64,000 bases of DNA from Thermogemmatispora tikiterensis (GTDB lineage Bacteria > Chloroflexota > Ktedonobacteria > Ktedonobacterales > Ktedonobacteraceae): assembly GCF_003268475.1 (NCBI RefSeq), contig NZ_MCIF01000002.1:1178629-1242628 (forward strand), read 5' to 3'. This document shows, piece by piece, positions 60,843-64,000 of the stretch. The notes beneath the pieces were generated by a model. It was not told the DNA's origin. It was given only the letters and a program-made list of their open reading frames with translations, and did not search any database. Position 1 is the first letter of the stretch, and every line of letters starts with the position of its first letter. The position numbers were made by a program, and so were the translations under genes.

Positions 60843-61286
60843 ACACTCTCCTCTGTGGATCTGTGATGGATGCCTGCCCCGGTGGTGATGGTGTGCATTG
60901 TTACGCTGAGATTAACATGTTTCCTCCACTCTGGCAAGAGCAAGCCTGCGCAGGTCGCCGCCGGTTTTCTTCTAGCGCCCCTATCACCTACGCGAGCTTC
61001 TCCCTGCGCACAAGCCATACTCCCCACGAGATGCCCGCCCATTCGCTTCCTCTGCCCAGGCTGAGGCTGCGCTGCTGGCCACCCACGGTCGTTCGTCACT
61101 CAGCTAAAACTCGACAATTGAAGCAATCTATGCTAGAATGCTCCTAGTAGCTTCACTAGAGTCTCTCTACTACTGCACAGTAGCATAGCTCATCTCATAT
61201 AATATGGCCAAGGAGCTAGACGTCATTCTTTTGCCATACAGAGGACTCAGCAGCGATTAATTCCTGATCCGACTAAAGGAGAGAAT
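60843..61286. other. divergent promoter region between FKBP and tricorn genes
   Basis: These 444 bp contain the promoter at 61111-61139 for the protease and a second possible -10 at 61198-61203. No protein gene was supported. Confidence 0.5.
61111..61139 (+). promoter_or_regulatory. putative sigma-70 promoter of tricorn protease gene
   Basis: TCGACA (61111-61116), exactly 17 bases, then TAGAAT (61134-61139) preceded by TGC (extended -10 TGn). Matches are 5/6 and 5/6. The leader would be about 140 bases. A second possible -10, TATAAT, stands at 61198-61203 with a weaker TGCACA 18 bases upstream. Confidence 0.6.
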
Positions 61287-64000
61287 ATGCCTTCCCAGGG
61301 ATATGTGCGCTTCCCTACGATCTACCACGATCAGATTGTCTTTGTGGCCGAGGACGACCTGTGGCTCGTTTCCAGCGAGGGTGGACGCGCTGAACGCCTG
61401 ACGGCAGGTATGGGCGCGATCAGCCATCCGCATTTTTCTCCCGATGGCACCCAGCTTGCTTTTGTTGGTCACGAGGAAGGTCCCAGCGAGGTCTTTCTGA
61501 TGCCAGCGGCAGGTGGACCGGCCCGCCGCCTGACGTATCAAGCCGCCTCCTGTAAGGTCCTGGGCTGGACTCCAACGGGCGATGCCATCCTCTATGCCAG
61601 CAGCGCCGGTCAGATGAGCCTGCACTATGAAGTGATCTACGCCGTCAGTCCCGCTGGCGGCCTAGCGCGCCAGCTTCCTTACGGCGCCGCTAATGAGATC
61701 TCTTTCGGTCCCCGTGGCGGCATCGTCCTCGGTCGCAACATCCGCGAGGCAGCTTATTGGAAGCGCTATCGCGGTGGCACCGTCGGCCACCTGTGGTGCG
61801 ACCGCGATGGGAGCGGACACTTCGAACGCCTGTTGCGCATCGACGGGAACATCAGCTCTCCCTGCTGGGTGGGCGAGCGCATTTACTTCCTCTCCGATCA
61901 TGAGGGAATCAGTAACGTCTATTCATGCACCCCCGAAGGGGAGGACCTGCGTCGTCACACGCACCACGAGGATTTCTACGCGCGTAATCTCGCTAGCGAT
62001 GGCGAGCGCCTGGTCTATCATGCCGGAGCCGATCTTTATCTGTTCGATCCCGCGAGCAACCAGACACGCCGCCTGGAGGTGCTGCTCCCAAGCCAGCGTA
62101 CACAGCGCAATCGCAAGTTTGTGTCCGCGGCTCACTATCTCGATACCTATGCCCTCCATCCCCAGGGGCATATGGTAGCGGTGACAACCCGTGGCAAGGC
62201 GTTCTCTTTCGGCAACTGGGAAGGACCGGTCATTCAGTATGGCGAGCCTGATGGTGTGCGCTATCGCTTCTTGCAATGGCTCAATGATGGGCGGCGCCTG
62301 GTAGCAGTTTGCGATGCCATCGGACGCGAAGCCCTGGTAGTCTTTGATCCCGAGGACGCTGCTGAGCCTCGCCTCTATGCCGAGATCGAGTTTGGGCGGG
62401 CGCTGACCGTCGACGTCTCGCCAGTCGCCGACGAGGTGGCAATCTCGAACCACCGCAATGAGCTGCTAGTGGTCGATCTGGTCGAGGGTCGTGCTCGTCT
62501 GCTTGATCGCAGCCCGTTCGGTCAGATCGAGCATGTGGCCTGGTCGCCCGACGGGCGCTGGTTGGCCTACAGCTTTCCTTCCAGCGCCCAGCAAACGGCC
62601 ATCAAACTCTGCAATTTGGAGAGTGGCGAGCTGGCCCTGGCTACGCGTCCAGTGCTACACGACGTGGCGCCCTCCTTTGATCCCGAGGGGAAGTTTCTCT
62701 ACTTCCTGGGGTACCGCATCTTCAATCCAGTCTACGATGCTCTGCAGTTCGATTTGAATTTTCCACGCGGGGTGAAGCCCTACGCTATTATGCTGCGCCG
62801 AGACCAGCGCTCGCCATTTGTGCCGGAGCCACGGGCGCCACAGCCGAATGGGCGAGAGAAAGAGGAGAAGCGAGCTGGCCCCGCGGGGACCGGAGCCGAG
62901 GGCACTCCCAGAGGCGACCCCAAGGAGGAAGGCGAGGAGGAGAACGGCGAAGAGGGCCAGCGCCGTCCTGTTCCCATGACTATCGATCTGGAGGGCATCA
63001 CAGAGCGAGTGCTACCCTTCCCCGTGCCAGAGGGCCGCTATCGCAAGATCCGCGGTATGAAGGGGAAAGTCCTCTTCCTGAGCTTTCCGGTCGAGGGAGC
63101 GCTGCACAGCCAGACCGATGGCCAGACACCGCCGGTCCGTGGCCATATCGAGTGCTATGATTTGGAGAACCATAAGTATGAGTGGCTGATCGATGGCGTC
63201 GATGATTTTGAGCTGGCTCGCGATGGTCGCATGCTGATCTATCGCTCCGGTCAGCGCCTGCGCGTGGTTAAGGCCGGTGAGAAGGCTCCCAAAGGAGAGA
63301 ACGGTGAGCGGGCCAACCGTGAAACGGGTTGGCTGGATCTGGGTCGCGTGAAGGTGTCGGTGCAGCCAGCTGCCGAGTGGCGCCAGATGTTCGATGAGGC
63401 CTGGCGCCTGCAACGCGAACAGTTCTGGGATGAGGATATGTCAGGCATCGATTGGGAAGCCATTCATGCCCAGTATGCCCCCTTGCTGGAACGCGTCGCT
63501 TCGCGTTCAGAACTGTCTGATTTGCTCTGGGAACTGCAGGGCGAGCTGGGCACGTCTCACGCTTATGAGATGGGCGGTGAGTATCGCCACGGACCGCAGT
63601 ATCGACAAGGCTTCCTTGGCGTCGACTGGCTCTACGACGCTGAGCACGAGCGCTACCGCATCGCCCGCATTGTGCGTGGCGATCCCTCCGACAGCCGCGC
63701 TACTTCTCCGTTGACCTCGCCCGGGCTGAACGTGGCCGAGGGCGATGCGGTACTGGCGATCAATGGTCAGCGCGTCGGGCCACAGCGCAGTCCCGAGGAG
63801 CTGCTCGTGAATCAGGCTCATAATGAGGTGCAGCTGACGATCGAGAGCGCAGCCACCGGCGAGGTGCGCACGATCACCGTGAAGGCTCTGGCCAGTGAGC
63901 GCCACGCTCGCTATCGCGATTGGGTCGAAAGCAACCGACGCCTGGTGCATCAGCTCTCGGAGGGACGCGTAGGCTATATCCATATCCCCGATATGGGAGC
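61287..64000 (+). CDS. tricorn-type protease, truncated at right window edge
   Basis: The first 904 codons of a protein of about 1,050-1,100 residues are visible. N-terminal propeller repeats (FSPDGTQLAFVG, WSPDGRWLAYSF, SFDPEGKFLYFL) occupy roughly 1-500, followed by a disordered Glu/Pro/Gly-rich insert (about 510-560). The C1 domain holds LWELQGELGTSHAYEMGGEYRHGPQY with the putative catalytic His758. A PDZ domain (SPLTSPGLNVAEGDAVLAINGQRV) and the start of the catalytic C2 domain (GYIHIPDMG) complete what is visible; the Ser nucleophile would lie past 64,000. AAAGGAGAG precedes the ATG. It degrades peptides, probably downstream of ATP-dependent proteases. Open at the 3' end because of the window, not because of damage. 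Confidence 0.9.
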   Translation, partial: MPSQGYVRFPTIYHDQIVFVAEDDLWLVSSEGGRAERLTAGMGAISHPHFSPDGTQLAFVGHEEGPSEVFLMPAAGGPARRLTYQAASCKVLGWTPTGDAILYASSAGQMSLHYEVIYAVSPAGGLARQLPYGAANEISFGPRGGIVLGRNIREAAYWKRYRGGTVGHLWCDRDGSGHFERLLRIDGNISSPCWVGERIYFLSDHEGISNVYSCTPEGEDLRRHTHHEDFYARNLASDGERLVYHAGADLYLFDPASNQTRRLEVLLPSQRTQRNRKFVSAAHYLDTYALHPQGHMVAVTTRGKAFSFGNWEGPVIQYGEPDGVRYRFLQWLNDGRRLVAVCDAIGREALVVFDPEDAAEPRLYAEIEFGRALTVDVSPVADEVAISNHRNELLVVDLVEGRARLLDRSPFGQIEHVAWSPDGRWLAYSFPSSAQQTAIKLCNLESGELALATRPVLHDVAPSFDPEGKFLYFLGYRIFNPVYDALQFDLNFPRGVKPYAIMLRRDQRSPFVPEPRAPQPNGREKEEKRAGPAGTGAEGTPRGDPKEEGEEENGEEGQRRPVPMTIDLEGITERVLPFPVPEGRYRKIRGMKGKVLFLSFPVEGALHSQTDGQTPPVRGHIECYDLENHKYEWLIDGVDDFELARDGRMLIYRSGQRLRVVKAGEKAPKGENGERANRETGWLDLGRVKVSVQPAAEWRQMFDEAWRLQREQFWDEDMSGIDWEAIHAQYAPLLERVASRSELSDLLWELQGELGTSHAYEMGGEYRHGPQYRQGFLGVDWLYDAEHERYRIARIVRGDPSDSRATSPLTSPGLNVAEGDAVLAINGQRVGPQRSPEELLVNQAHNEVQLTIESAATGEVRTITVKALASERHARYRDWVESNRRLVHQLSEGRVGYIHIPDMG

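Noticed and set aside
1..64000. rRNA, tRNA, CRISPR arrays and insertion sequences
   Set aside because: I searched by eye for T-arm GGTTCRA motifs, repeat-spacer patterns and transposase motifs and found none. A tRNA scan would be more sensitive than my reading.

Overview
The window is GC-rich bacterial chromosome, apart from a few short AT-rich intergenic islands. It is densely coded on both strands and has no phage, insertion sequence, rRNA, tRNA or CRISPR that I can see. The gene mix suggests a Chloroflexota bacterium of the Ktedonobacteria / Thermogemmatispora type: a tricorn-like protease, F420/LLM-type oxidoreductases, a zinc-finger anti-sigma protein fused to a beta-propeller, a giant SARP-AAA-TPR regulator with an N-terminal CGK-C-C/GHGPYW zinc-like motif, and an H-NOX protein. 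The lineage is an inference from gene content; no marker gene was compared.

Layout. 0.6-7.5 kb, minus strand: a catabolic cluster reading extradiol dioxygenase, GntR regulator, amidohydrolase-like DUF6282 protein, GalB-like hydratase, GalC/LigK-like aldolase, 6-phosphogluconate-dehydrogenase-like enzyme and, after a gap, an MFS transporter. Together these could form a complete meta-cleavage route from a carboxylated catechol to pyruvate and oxaloacetate. Three steps would be carried by enzymes unrelated to the textbook Lig/Gal ones. 7.8-15.6 kb, minus strand: tyrA, a protein with a broken metalloprotease-like motif, an Era-like GTPase with a DUF697-like tail, an LLM oxidoreductase, argS and an acetate-transporter-family protein. 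16.3-20.2 kb, plus: thiolase, a membrane-anchored PQQ-type propeller and a second LLM oxidoreductase, with a UbiA/MenA prenyltransferase opposite.

21.3-31 kb is the most regulatory part. It holds an H-NOX domain fused to a winged helix, a 930-bp apparently non-coding gap carrying two copies of a perfect 14-bp palindrome, a ChrB/PaaX-like regulator just downstream of the second copy, a NrtR-like protein with a degenerate Nudix box, a cobalamin adenosyltransferase, and an ECF sigma factor overlapping its anti-sigma/beta-propeller partner. 30.8-38.3 kb, minus: PHP phosphoesterase, FAD oxidoreductase, O-methyltransferase and the 1507-residue SARP/AAA/TPR protein. 38.7-43 kb, plus: RecD2 helicase, rhodanese and SufU. 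43-44.3 kb, minus: flavin reductase and uracil-DNA glycosylase. 44.7-49.4 kb, plus: FecCD-type permease and ATPase (with an extra C-terminal domain), a MoaD-like protein without the terminal Gly-Gly, and a YifB/ComM ATPase. 49.8-57.4 kb: excisionase-type HTH protein, diacylglycerol-kinase-family protein, endonuclease III, class V aminotransferase, a hypothetical, a DUF6081-like protein and acetate kinase. 57.6-60.8 kb, minus: pyrE-pyrF-pyrD and an FKBP isomerase. A tricorn-type protease begins at 61,287 and runs off the window.

Starts were chosen by Shine-Dalgarno spacing and family start position where these disagreed with the longest open frame. All family assignments are from motifs recognised by eye.
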